Origin: Aureimonas sp. Leaf324
GTDB taxonomy: Bacteria > Pseudomonadota > Alphaproteobacteria > Rhizobiales > Rhizobiaceae
Assembly: GCF_001423245.1 (NCBI RefSeq)
Contig: NZ_LMOH01000007.1
Coordinates: 1 to 64,000 of the forward strand
DNA length: 64,000 nucleotides
Direction: 5' to 3'
Shown here piece by piece: positions 1 through 8,066 of this stretch (the stretch's first letter is position 1; the number at the start of each line of letters is the position of its first letter). The notes below the pieces were generated by a model, which was given only the letters and a program-made list of their open reading frames with translations, was not told the origin of the DNA and ran no database searches. The translations under genes and the position numbers were made by a program.

Positions 1-127
1 GCAGAAGGTCAACAGGGAAATGCCGACCAAAGGGAAAAAATTGGAAACGACAGCCCGAACAACGGCTTGCAACGTCGCTCAACCGTTAGACGGACGTCAT
101 GAAGCCGTCGGGATTGGGAAATTGGCG

Positions 128-148
128 GTGGCGACTGGTGGTCGCCAC
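128..148. promoter_or_regulatory. Inverted repeat, possible regulator site
   Basis: Two perfect 8-bp arms, GTGGCGAC at 128-135 and GTCGCCAC at 141-148, flank a 5-bp centre. The site lies about 140 bp upstream of the GntR/FadR-type regulator gene. Regulators of this family commonly bind short palindromes near their own operon, so it is a candidate operator. No protein binding can be shown from sequence, and the distance is rather large. The first 285 bases hold no other gene I can support. Confidence 0.25.
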
Positions 149-240
149 TCATGAGCCTCATTGCGTGTCCGCTTCCCGCCCCCTCCCCTTCCGAACGAAT
201 CTTCGTTCGCCTTTTCCGTCTTGACGCTTTCCTCCTTCCG

Positions 241-261
241 CTGTCTGCTGTCTGCTGTCTG
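241..261. repeat. Three tandem copies of a 7-mer
   Basis: The heptamer CTGTCTG occurs three times head to tail with no mismatch. It ends 24 bp before the chosen start of the regulator gene at 286. Slippage could change its copy number. It lies inside the longer open frame that begins at 151, but the peptide there looks unlike a regulator N-terminus, which supports placing it in the leader. Confidence 0.6.
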
Positions 262-285
262 ACAACTTTGGCGCTCGGGGGACGT

Positions 286-993
286 ATGGCGATCGAGGGG
301 CTGGCACGGATGCCGTCCGCGAACCGGACGAAGGATGCGATCCAGATCGTGGCCGACCACATCTCGAGGTCCGGACTGAAGCCTTCCGACCGGCTCCCGA
401 CCGAACATGAGCTGATGGGTGCCCTCGGCATTGGTCGGTCTACCGTGCGTGAGGTCATGCGGCATTTTCAGGCCTTGGGCGTTGTCGAGACGCGGCGCGG
501 GAGCGGCTCTTTCCTCAAGCGAAGCATCTCGGCTGCGACGGTTCACCTACCGCTCTCCTTCGATCCAGGCCCCGTTCGCGATGGGCTGTTGCGCACGCTG
601 GACGTCCGGCGTGGGCTGGAGGTCGAAGCCAGCATGCTGGCAGCCGCGCGGGCGGAGCGCGCCGATATCGAGCGTATGCGGCAGAGGCTCGAGGAGATGG
701 AGCGCGTGCATCTCGAGAAGGGCACGGCGGGGCGCGAAGATCTGGCCTTCCACCTTTCCATCTATGACGCCACGCATAACCCGCTCTTCGGCCAGCTTCT
801 CGAACAGATGCGCGAGGCGTTCGAGCTGTTCTTCGACAAGCCGTTCGACCGACCGGACTTTGCGCGACGCTCCTTTCCGTTTCACCGCGAACTCTTCGAC
901 GCGATCGCCGGGCGCGACGCAGCCAGGGCGCGCGAGAAGACCCTGGAAATCCTCGCGATCGTCGAGGAAGACATCAAGGACATGTCCCAATGA
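286..993 (+). CDS. GntR family transcriptional regulator, FadR/FCD type
   Basis: A 235-residue DNA-binding regulator. Residues about 12-77 form the winged helix-turn-helix (PTEHELMGALGIGRSTVREV), followed by the RRGSGSFL wing. The rest is an all-helical FCD ligand domain that keeps the D-x3-H pattern in EDLAFHLSIYDATHN and a later His in FHRELFD, residues that usually hold a metal and the effector. I chose ATG 286 because the family starts close to this point and GGGGG lies just upstream; the frame is open back to 151. The gene overlaps the next one by 4 bp (ATGA), so it very likely controls the downstream C-S lyase and sugar importer. The effector is unknown. Confidence 0.9.
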   Translation: MAIEGLARMPSANRTKDAIQIVADHISRSGLKPSDRLPTEHELMGALGIGRSTVREVMRHFQALGVVETRRGSGSFLKRSISAATVHLPLSFDPGPVRDGLLRTLDVRRGLEVEASMLAAARAERADIERMRQRLEEMERVHLEKGTAGREDLAFHLSIYDATHNPLFGQLLEQMREAFELFFDKPFDRPDFARRSFPFHRELFDAIAGRDAARAREKTLEILAIVEEDIKDMSQ

Positions 994-2159
994 TCGACGG
1001 GATGGACTGGCTGGACCATGTGTCCGGCATCGTGGCTTACGACGCGCCCAACGCCTACGCGGCGGTGGTGCCCCCGATCGTGCAGACCTCCCTCTTCACG
1101 TTCGAATCCTACGCGGAAATGGAAGCGGTCTATCGCGGCGAGAAGCAGCGCCCAGCCTATTCGCGCGGCCTCAATCCGACGACGCGCATCTTCGAGGAAA
1201 AGGTGGCGGAGCTCGAGGGGGCGGAGGACGCCTTGTCGTTCGCCAGCGGTATGGCGGCGATCTCCTCAACCGTTCTGACGTTCGTGTCGCCCGGAGAGCG
1301 CATCCTTGCCGTGCGGAATGTCTATCCCGACGCGTACCGCCTGTTCGAGACCTTCGCCAAACGGATGGGCATTCGCGTCGACTATGTCGACGGGCTGGAC
1401 GAAGTGGCTGTCGAGAAGGCGCTGCCGGGCGCCAAGCTCTTCTACATGGAGAGTCCGACCAGCTGGATGATGGAGGCGCATGATATCGGTGCGCTTGCGA
1501 GGCTTGCCCGCGACGCCGGCGTCATGACGGTGATCGACAACTCCTGGGCGTCGCCGGTCTTCCAGAATCCGATCGCGCTCGGCGTCGATCTCGTCCTGCA
1601 TTCGGCCTCGAAATATCTCGGCGGTCATAGCGACGTCGTCGCCGGCGTCGTGGCGGGTCCCGCCGGCCTGATCAACCGGATCCGCTCGGAGACCCATCCC
1701 TATCTCGGCGGCAAGCTCTCGCCGTTCGAAGGATGGCTGCTGATCCGCGGGCTTCGCACGCTTCCGATCCGCATGAAGGCACACGAGGCATCGGGCCTCG
1801 AGGTCGCAAGGCGTCTGAAGGCGCATCAGGCGGTCGAACACGTCGCGCATCCCGGTCTCGCGAATGCGTTGCCGACCGGCCTGCGCGGCACGTCGGGCCT
1901 CTTCTCCTTCGTCTTCAACGAGGGCATCGACATCGCGCGCTTTGCCGACACGCTTTCGACCTTCTCGCTCGGCGTCAGCTGGGGCGGGCACGAGAGCCTC
2001 GTCGTGCCCGGCGCCATCGTCCGAGCGCAGGCCGCCCAGCCGAATTCGGCGGTGGCCTTCGGCATCCATCCCCGCTCCGTCCGCCTGCATATCGGGCTCG
2101 AAGGCACGGAGCTTCTGTGGAACGACATCGAGGCGGCGATCGCCGCCGCGACGCTTTGA
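990..2159 (+). CDS. PLP-dependent trans-sulfuration family enzyme (C-S lyase-like)
   Basis: A 389-residue Cys/Met-metabolism PLP enzyme of normal family length. The PLP lysine is K208 in SASKYLGGHSD, the cofactor-ring Asp is D183 in VIDNSWASP, and the phosphate-binding Tyr/Arg lie in YSRGLNPTTR near residue 57. The C-terminal motif SWGGHESL carries the Trp typical of cystathionine beta-lyases rather than the Leu of gamma-synthases, so beta-elimination of a C-S bond is the best guess. A canonical metC occurs elsewhere in the window (43137-44324), so this copy is probably specialised. It sits between its regulator and a sugar ABC importer, suggesting that it acts on an imported compound. The substrate is inference. 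Confidence 0.85.
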   Translation: MIDGMDWLDHVSGIVAYDAPNAYAAVVPPIVQTSLFTFESYAEMEAVYRGEKQRPAYSRGLNPTTRIFEEKVAELEGAEDALSFASGMAAISSTVLTFVSPGERILAVRNVYPDAYRLFETFAKRMGIRVDYVDGLDEVAVEKALPGAKLFYMESPTSWMMEAHDIGALARLARDAGVMTVIDNSWASPVFQNPIALGVDLVLHSASKYLGGHSDVVAGVVAGPAGLINRIRSETHPYLGGKLSPFEGWLLIRGLRTLPIRMKAHEASGLEVARRLKAHQAVEHVAHPGLANALPTGLRGTSGLFSFVFNEGIDIARFADTLSTFSLGVSWGGHESLVVPGAIVRAQAAQPNSAVAFGIHPRSVRLHIGLEGTELLWNDIEAAIAAATL

Positions 2160-2187
2160 ACCCCAAGGACAACCAAGGAGGAATGGC

Positions 2188-3441
2188 ATGATCAGGACGC
2201 TTCTCACCGCCACCATGCTGGCCGGCCTCTGCGCCAGCCCCGGACTGGCGCAGACCCTGAAGTTGACCGAGGTGATCACGAGCCCCGAGCGCACCGCGAC
2301 ATTGCGCGAGATCGTCAAGGGCTTCGAGGCCGCCCATCCCGGTGTCACCGTCGAGATCACCTCGCTGCCCTGGGGAGAGGCGTTCGAGAAGTTCGCGACC
2401 ACCGTGTCGGCCGGCGAGACGCCCGATGTCGTGGAGATGCCCGATACGTGGCTCGCGCTCTATGCCAAGAACGGTGCGCTCGAGAACCTCGAGCCGTACC
2501 TGAAGGACTGGCAATACACCGCCGGCCTCAACGAGCGAGCCCTCCAGTTCGGCCGCGCGGTCGACAACACGGCCTACATGCTGCCCTACGGCTTCTATCT
2601 GCGGGCGATGTTCTACAACAAGGACGTCTTCAAGGCAGCGGGCGTCGAGGCTCCGCCGAAGACGCTGGACGAATTCACCGCCGCTGCCGAGAAGATCAAG
2701 GCAGCCGGCAAGTCGGCCTATTGCCTTCGCGGCGGCCCTGGCGGCCTCAACGGCTGGGTGATGTTCGGCGCGACGGTCAACGGCGACAACACGTTCTTCA
2801 AGGAAGACGGGACGTCCACCTTCTCCGAGCCCGGCTGGGTCAAGGGACTGACCTATGTCGTCGACCTCTACAAGAACGGCTACGCGCCGAAGGACTCCAT
2901 CAACTGGGGCTTCAACGAGATCGTTGCGGGCTTCTATTCCGGCACCTGCGCCATGCTCGATCAGGACCCCGACGCGCTGATCGCGATCGACGAGCATTTG
3001 AAGCCCGAGCAGTACGGCGTCGCGCCGATGCCGAAGGGTCCGGCCGGTAAGGCCTTCCCGACCATCGGCTATGCCGGCTGGTCGATGTTCGCGGCCAGCG
3101 AGAACAAGGATCTTGCGTGGAAGCTGATCGAGGCCCTGGAAGGCCCCGAGGGCAACCTCGCCTGGAACAAGCGGACGGGCGCACTGCCCGTCCACAAGTC
3201 CGCCGAACAGGATCCCTTCTACGCGCAGGACAAGTTCAAGGGCTGGTTCGAGGAACTGTCCGACCCGAACGTGGTGCCGACCGTGATGCCGACGGACCTC
3301 GAGGAGTTCGCCTTCTTCAAGGACTCGCTCGTGATCAAGACGAGCCAGGAAGCGCTTCTCGGCTCGATCACGCCGGACGATCTCGCCAAGCAGTGGGCGG
3401 AGTACCTGACCGCCGCCAAGAAGAAGCAGATGGGCAACTGA
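2188..3441 (+). CDS. ABC sugar transporter, periplasmic substrate-binding protein (family 1)
   Basis: A 417-residue extracytoplasmic binding protein. A signal peptide covers residues 1 to about 21 (short basic start, hydrophobic core, cleavage after GLAQ). The mature part has the usual MalE-like layout, with TPDVVEMPDTW, GFYLRAMFYNKDVF and a C-terminal GYAGWSMFAASENKDLAWKL-type hinge region. The start at 2188 is preceded by AAGGAGG, a strong ribosome site; the nearer ATG at 2183 is out of frame. It captures the substrate for the permeases that follow 28 bp downstream. Sequence does not name the sugar, and adjacency to a C-S lyase raises the chance of an unusual ligand. Confidence 0.93.
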   Translation: MIRTLLTATMLAGLCASPGLAQTLKLTEVITSPERTATLREIVKGFEAAHPGVTVEITSLPWGEAFEKFATTVSAGETPDVVEMPDTWLALYAKNGALENLEPYLKDWQYTAGLNERALQFGRAVDNTAYMLPYGFYLRAMFYNKDVFKAAGVEAPPKTLDEFTAAAEKIKAAGKSAYCLRGGPGGLNGWVMFGATVNGDNTFFKEDGTSTFSEPGWVKGLTYVVDLYKNGYAPKDSINWGFNEIVAGFYSGTCAMLDQDPDALIAIDEHLKPEQYGVAPMPKGPAGKAFPTIGYAGWSMFAASENKDLAWKLIEALEGPEGNLAWNKRTGALPVHKSAEQDPFYAQDKFKGWFEELSDPNVVPTVMPTDLEEFAFFKDSLVIKTSQEALLGSITPDDLAKQWAEYLTAAKKKQMGN

Positions 3442-3469
3442 GCCCATCACGACGCGAAGGGGTGCGGCC

Positions 3470-4444
3470 ATGCCGCTCCCCATTCCTTCCCCTGAAGCCG
3501 GCTCGGATCTCATGACTGCCATCGGCCAGACAGGCACGCCGCCTGCCCCCCAGGTCCTGCGCCGAAGCTGGACCTCCAGCCTGCAGCCCTACCTCTATGC
3601 CGCGCCGGCCGTGATCCTGATCGTCACGATCATGCTGGTGCCGCTTGTCGTCGGCGTTTCCTATGCGTTCCGCGACATCCGCCTGCTCAATCCCTTCAGC
3701 GGCGGCTTCGTCGGCTTCGGTCATTTCGTGAAGCTCGCCTCCGACCAGAACTTCCGGCTGGCGCTCAGCAACACCGTGTTCTGGACGGGGACCTCGGTCG
3801 CGCTGCAGTTCGTCTTCGGTCTGATCCTGGCGCTTCTCCTCAACCGCCCGTTCGCCGGCCGGGGCCTCGCCCAGGCGCTGGTGTTCCTTCCATGGGCGGT
3901 GCCGAGCTTCCTGTCCGGGCTCGACTGGGCCTGGCTGTTCAACCCCGTCGTCGGCCCGATCCCGCATTGGCTGACCGCGCTGGGGCTCATGGAAACGCCC
4001 ACCAATATTCTCGCCGATCCCGACCATGCGATGTGGGGACCGATCATCGCCAACGTCTGGTGGGGCATTCCCTTTTTCGCCATCACGCTCCTCGCCGCGC
4101 TGCAGTCCATCCCGAAGGATATCTACGAAGCCGCCGCGATCGACGGTGCCGGCGCTATCGAGCGCTTCCGCTCGATCACCCTTCCCTTCCTCGCGCCGAC
4201 GATCGCCATCACCATCCTCCTGCGCACCGTCTGGATCGCGAACTTCGCCGACCTCATCGTGGTGATGACGAACGGCGGACCGGCGGACCGCACGCAGATC
4301 GTCGCGAGCTATATCTTCACGACCGCCTTCCGGCGTCTCGACTTCGGATACGCATCGGCGATCGCCCTCGTGCTCCTGGTGCTCCTGATGATCTACTCGC
4401 TGCTCCTCGTGAGCCTGCGCCAGATGCTCCTGAACAGGTCCTGA
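3470..4444 (+). CDS. ABC sugar transporter permease (MalF/UgpA-like)
   Basis: A 324-residue inner-membrane permease with six predicted membrane helices; the first spans about residues 42-65. The cytoplasmic EAA loop, EAAAIDGAGAIERFRSITLPFLAP, contacts the ATPase and marks it as a binding-protein-dependent permease. GAAGGGG lies just upstream of ATG 3470; an in-frame ATG at 3512 is an alternative start. It pairs with the permease that starts 3 bp after its stop to form the membrane channel. Both belong to the CUT1 carbohydrate class by order and motif. Confidence 0.93.
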   Translation: MPLPIPSPEAGSDLMTAIGQTGTPPAPQVLRRSWTSSLQPYLYAAPAVILIVTIMLVPLVVGVSYAFRDIRLLNPFSGGFVGFGHFVKLASDQNFRLALSNTVFWTGTSVALQFVFGLILALLLNRPFAGRGLAQALVFLPWAVPSFLSGLDWAWLFNPVVGPIPHWLTALGLMETPTNILADPDHAMWGPIIANVWWGIPFFAITLLAALQSIPKDIYEAAAIDGAGAIERFRSITLPFLAPTIAITILLRTVWIANFADLIVVMTNGGPADRTQIVASYIFTTAFRRLDFGYASAIALVLLVLLMIYSLLLVSLRQMLLNRS

Positions 4445-4447
4445 CCC

Positions 4448-5290
4448 ATGGCCGCCGTCTCCGGTCGGCGCCTTGCCGGCACGCTCGCCCATCGCACCGC
4501 GATCCTTCTCTACATCGTCGTCGCGCTGTTTCCGCTCTTCTGGCTTCTCAAGGTCTCGGTCACGCCGAATGCGCTGCTCTATAGCGAGGGCGTACGCCTC
4601 TGGCCGTCGCGCACGAGCTTCGAGCATTTCGAGTTCGTGCTTCGCAACAGCGACTTTCCGCTGTTCTTCCGCAACTCGCTGATCGTCTCGCTGACGACCG
4701 CCGTCGTGGTGACGCTGATCGCGGCCGGCGCGGGTTACGCGATGTCGCGCTTTTCGTTTCGCGGCAAGCTCTGGCTGATCGGGTTGATGCTGGTGACGCA
4801 GATGTTCCCGCTCGTCATGCTGATCGCGCCGATCTTCCGGATGCTGGCGCCGATCGGCCTGACCAACAGCCTCACCGGCCTCATCATCGTCTATTCCGCG
4901 TTCAACGTGCCCTTTGCGGTGTTCCTGATGCAGTCGTTCTTCGACGCGATCCCGAAGGATCTTGACGAGGCCGCGATGATCGACGGGGCCAGCCGGTTCC
5001 AGGCATTCCGCGAGATCATCGTACCGCTCACCCTGCCCGGCGTGGCGGCGACGCTCGGCTTCGTCTTCACCGCTGCCTGGAGCGAGCTTCTCTTCGCGCT
5101 GATGCTGATCTCGAAGACGGATGCCAGCACCTTTCCGGTCGGCCTCCTCTCCTTCGTCTCGAAGTTCGGCGTCAACTTCGGGCAGATGATGGCCGCGGGC
5201 GTCCTGGCGCTCGTTCCGGCGCTTCTCTTCTTCCTCCTCATTCAGCGCTTCCTGGTGCAGGGGCTCACCGCCGGCGCGGTCAAAGGCTGA
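4448..5290 (+). CDS. ABC sugar transporter permease (MalG/UgpE-like)
   Basis: A 280-residue six-helix permease and the second half of the channel. It starts with a helix around residues 16-38 and carries the EAA motif as DEAAMIDGASRFQAFREIIVPL near residues 173-196. The C-terminus ends in the family pattern GLTAGAVKG. Translation is probably coupled to the upstream permease because only three bases separate them. The ATPase gene starts 14 bp later. The length matches the MalG class. Confidence 0.93.
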   Translation: MAAVSGRRLAGTLAHRTAILLYIVVALFPLFWLLKVSVTPNALLYSEGVRLWPSRTSFEHFEFVLRNSDFPLFFRNSLIVSLTTAVVVTLIAAGAGYAMSRFSFRGKLWLIGLMLVTQMFPLVMLIAPIFRMLAPIGLTNSLTGLIIVYSAFNVPFAVFLMQSFFDAIPKDLDEAAMIDGASRFQAFREIIVPLTLPGVAATLGFVFTAAWSELLFALMLISKTDASTFPVGLLSFVSKFGVNFGQMMAAGVLALVPALLFFLLIQRFLVQGLTAGAVKG

Positions 5291-5304
5291 AGGATCAGAC
5301 AAAC

Positions 5305-6381
5305 ATGGCCACGATCGATCTGAACGCCGTCGAAAAGTCCTTCGGCCCGATCCACGTCCTCCAGCCCGTCGACCTGTCGATCCGCAGCGGCGAATTCGTC
5401 GTCCTCGTCGGACCGTCCGGCTGCGGAAAGTCGACGCTCCTTCGCATGATCGCGGGGCTGGAAGAGGCGACGGCCGGCGACATCCTGATCGGGGGACGCC
5501 GCGTCAACGACATGGAGCCGAAGGATCGCAACATCGCGATGGTGTTCCAGTCCTACGCGCTCTACCCGCACATGAGCGTCGCGGGAAACATGAGCTATTC
5601 GCTGCGGCTTCGCAAAACCGCCAAGGAGCGGATCTCCGAGGCGGTGCGCGGGGCGGCGGAGACGCTCGGCCTGTCGAAGCTCGTCGATCGCAAGCCGCGG
5701 GCCCTGTCCGGCGGACAGCGCCAGCGCGTCGCGATGGGTCGGGCCATCGTCCGCCAGCCGCAGGCGTTCCTGTTCGACGAACCGCTGTCCAACCTCGACG
5801 CACGCCTGCGAGAGCAGATGCGGGCCGAGATCAAGAAGCTGCACCAGCGCCTCGGTGCGACCTCGATCTACGTCACCCACGACCAGATCGAGGCGATGAC
5901 CCTGGCCGACCGCATCGTCGCGCTCGACGCCGGCCGCATCCAGCAGATCGGCACACCGCTCGATCTCTACCAGCGTCCCGCCAACCGCTTCGTCGCCGGC
6001 TTCATCGGCTCGCCCGCGATGAACTTCGTGTCCGGCCTCTATCGCAGCGGCCCCCGGCCGCATCTCGACGTCGGCCATGCCGAGGTTCCGCTGGCGCCTC
6101 TCGGGCTTGCCGAAGGACGACCGGTGACAATCGGCATCCGGCCGGAGCATGTTGCCTTCGCGCCATCCGATGCCTTGGATGCCGTGGACTGCGCGGTGGA
6201 ACTCGTCGAGCCGACCGGCGTCGGTACGATCGTCCACCTGCGCTACGGCGAGGTGGCCATTAAGGCCTATCGTCCCGGCTACGGAGACTGGAAGGCCGGC
6301 GAACGGTTGAGGGTGCTCTTGCCGGCCGAGCACCTCCACGTGTTCGACGACGAGACGGGCATGCGCATCGAACACGCCTGA
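5305..6381 (+). CDS. ABC sugar transporter ATP-binding protein (MalK/UgpC family)
   Basis: A 358-residue ATPase that powers the importer. Walker A is GPSGCGKST at 36-44, the Q-loop is in [13 protein letters not shown], the signature is [13 protein letters not shown], and Walker B is [11 protein letters not shown] followed by the switch His in VTHD. The last 120 residues form the OB/TOBE regulatory domain (VTIGIRPEHV). It is the final gene of the operon that begins with the FadR-type regulator, and no terminator hairpin is obvious before corA. The set of binding protein, two permeases and ATPase is complete. Confidence 0.95.
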   Translation: MATIDLNAVEKSFGPIHVLQPVDLSIRSGEFVVLVGPSGCGKSTLLRMIAGLEEATAGDILIGGRRVNDMEPKDRNIAMVFQSYALYPHMSVAGNMSYSLRLRKTAKERISEAVRGAAETLGLSKLVDRKPRALSGGQRQRVAMGRAIVRQPQAFLFDEPLSNLDARLREQMRAEIKKLHQRLGATSIYVTHDQIEAMTLADRIVALDAGRIQQIGTPLDLYQRPANRFVAGFIGSPAMNFVSGLYRSGPRPHLDVGHAEVPLAPLGLAEGRPVTIGIRPEHVAFAPSDALDAVDCAVELVEPTGVGTIVHLRYGEVAIKAYRPGYGDWKAGERLRVLLPAEHLHVFDDETGMRIEHA

Positions 6382-6485
6382 GCGCACCGACAATCTTTTC
6401 ATCACGAAAGCGTGCGACATGTAGCGGCGAAGACGGGTCGCACCCTCGGCCCCTGCCCTCCCCTTTCCGGGAAGCGAGGCCCTGC

Positions 6486-7454
6486 ATGACCGTGGTCGCT
6501 GCCTATCTCTACCGCGACGGAAAGCGGGTTCGAGAAATCTCGATCAACGAGAAAGTGGACTGTCCGGCCGATCGCTCCGAGTTCGTCTGGATCGGGATCT
6601 GCGATCCGACGCAAGAGGAAATGCAGATCCTCAAGGAACAATACAATCTCCATCCCCTCGCGGTGGAGGACGCCGTCGATGCGCGCCAGCTGCCCAAGGT
6701 GGATGTCTACGGCGAACAGCTCTTCGTCGTCGCCAAGACGGCAGCGCTAGACGGCGATCGCATCGAATACGGCGAAACGGCCATCTTTCTCGGACACAGC
6801 CACATCATCAGCGTGCGACACGGGTCGGCTCGCTCGCACACGGCCCTGCGCCAGCATCTCGAAGCCGCGCCCACTCTTCTGATCCACGGCGTCGACTACG
6901 TCCTGCACGCCATCCTCGACTATATCGTCGATGGATACCTGCCGATCGTGGAAGCGATCGAAGACAACGTCCTGACGATGGAGCAGCGCTCGCTGGATTC
7001 GTTTCTCGGACGTGACGAGATTACCCGCATCTTCACCCTTCGCCGGCAGCTCGCCAAGTTCCAGCGGGTTCTCGCTCCGATGGCCGAGGTCGCCGGCAAG
7101 CTCGTCCGGCTCGACCTCCCCTGCATCGATCCCGAGAGCAAGCCCTATTTCAGCGACGTGCTCGACCATGTCAGGCGAGTCCAGACGCTGGTCGACGGGC
7201 TGATCCAGATCGTCATTTCGGTCTTCGAGTTCAGCAACCTTCTGGAGCAGCAGCGGACCGGCGCGATCACGCGCCAATTGGCGGCGTGGGCTGCCATCCT
7301 GGCTGTTCCCACCGCCATCGCCGGCATCTACGGCATGAATTTCGAGTACATGCCGGAATTGAAGTCCCGCTACGGGTACTTCGTGGTTCTGGGGGCCATC
7401 GCCGTGATCTGCAGCGTCCTCTACGTCCGCTTCAGGCGCGCCCGCTGGCTCTAG
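6486..7454 (+). CDS. corA: CorA family magnesium/cobalt transporter
   Basis: A 322-residue divalent-cation channel of the inner membrane. A large cytoplasmic N-terminal domain is followed by two C-terminal membrane helices. The signature GMN lies at residues 283-285 in YGMNFEYMPEL, at the end of the first helix, where the pentamer forms its selectivity filter. The protein ends with the basic tail RFRRARWL typical of CorA. It has its own start 104 bp after the sugar importer, so it is likely a separate transcription unit. Mg2+ import is the usual role; Co2+ or Ni2+ also pass in some members. Confidence 0.94.
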   Translation: MTVVAAYLYRDGKRVREISINEKVDCPADRSEFVWIGICDPTQEEMQILKEQYNLHPLAVEDAVDARQLPKVDVYGEQLFVVAKTAALDGDRIEYGETAIFLGHSHIISVRHGSARSHTALRQHLEAAPTLLIHGVDYVLHAILDYIVDGYLPIVEAIEDNVLTMEQRSLDSFLGRDEITRIFTLRRQLAKFQRVLAPMAEVAGKLVRLDLPCIDPESKPYFSDVLDHVRRVQTLVDGLIQIVISVFEFSNLLEQQRTGAITRQLAAWAAILAVPTAIAGIYGMNFEYMPELKSRYGYFVVLGAIAVICSVLYVRFRRARWL

Positions 7455-7527
7455 CGGCATCAACCATATCGCTCGATCGTATCGCTTGCCGCATGCGGCC
7501 GCCACAATCCTCCGACATGACGGAGGG

Positions 7528-7896
7528 ATGACACAGCGCATTCTTCGCCTTGCCGCCTGGCTCGCCCTGGCAGCCATCCTGTTCGTGACCGTCTCGCCGA
7601 TCGGCCTGCGGCCGCACGATGTCATGCCGGTCGATGTCGATCGCGCACTGGCCTTCTGCGTCGTGACGGCGCTTTTCGCGCTGTCATATCCCCGGCACTG
7701 GTTGGCCATCGGCCTCGCGATCATCGTCGGCGCCTTCGCCATCGAATGGCTTCAGGAACTCTCGCCCACGCGGCATGCCCGCCTGGACGATGCGCTCGTG
7801 AAGGCGGCCGGCGCGTTCGTCGGTCTCTGCCTTGCCCGGCTCGTTCAAGGCGTCCGGGACCGCTCTGGAACACAAGGCGTTTCTCTCGCGCCGTGA
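7528..7896 (+). CDS. VanZ-like small membrane protein
   Basis: A 122-residue hydrophobic protein with about four membrane helices. The pattern resembles the VanZ family: an N-terminal helix leading to TVSPIGLRP, a middle HWLAIGL segment, then AIEWLQELSPTRHARLDD and a last helix AFVGLCLARLV. The conserved E-x-x-Q plus R-x-x-x-x-D segment is characteristic. VanZ homologues are poorly understood; one member affects teicoplanin resistance. The start is uncertain: ATG 7528 has GGAGGG directly abutting it, and the frame is open upstream to a TTG at 7486. It converges with the small gene at 7905-8066. Confidence 0.7.
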   Translation: MTQRILRLAAWLALAAILFVTVSPIGLRPHDVMPVDVDRALAFCVVTALFALSYPRHWLAIGLAIIVGAFAIEWLQELSPTRHARLDDALVKAAGAFVGLCLARLVQGVRDRSGTQGVSLAP

Positions 7897-7904
7897 GGGA
7901 ACGG

Positions 7905-8066
7905 TCACCAGGCCAGCCACGTCACCAGAAGCGCCAGCCAGATGATGGCCGATAGCGCCAATCCGACGAAGAGCCCACGTGCGGCTCTCATTTCGTCGCG
8001 CACTGGCACGTGCTCGATCCAAGCCCGTTCGGCCGACCTCGACGCAATCTTCGCTTCGCTCTTCAT
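7905..8066 (-). CDS. Small single-helix membrane protein, unknown function
   Basis: A 53-residue protein. The first 30 residues are charged (starting MKSEAKIASRSAERAW) and the last 24 form one membrane helix (LFVGLALSAIIWLALLV) ending in TWLAW. The start at 8066 is preceded on the minus strand by GGGAGCGGGG, a usable ribosome site. The stop lies 8 bp from the stop of the VanZ-like gene, so the two converge. I do not recognise the family; a C-tail-anchored inner-membrane protein is what the sequence shows. Confidence 0.5.
   Translation of the reverse strand: MKSEAKIASRSAERAWIEHVPVRDEMRAARGLFVGLALSAIIWLALLVTWLAW

Noticed and set aside
151-285. 45-residue N-terminal extension of the FadR-type regulator
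   Set aside because: The extension contains the heptamer repeats and a Cys/Leu-rich stretch unlike the family; ATG 286 with nearby G-rich bases fits better.
3368-5302. Minus-strand open frame of 644 codons opposite the sugar permeases
   Set aside because: Its translation is Arg/Asp/Glu/His-rich with no domain, and it lies antisense to two clear permease genes. Long antisense frames are common in GC-rich DNA.
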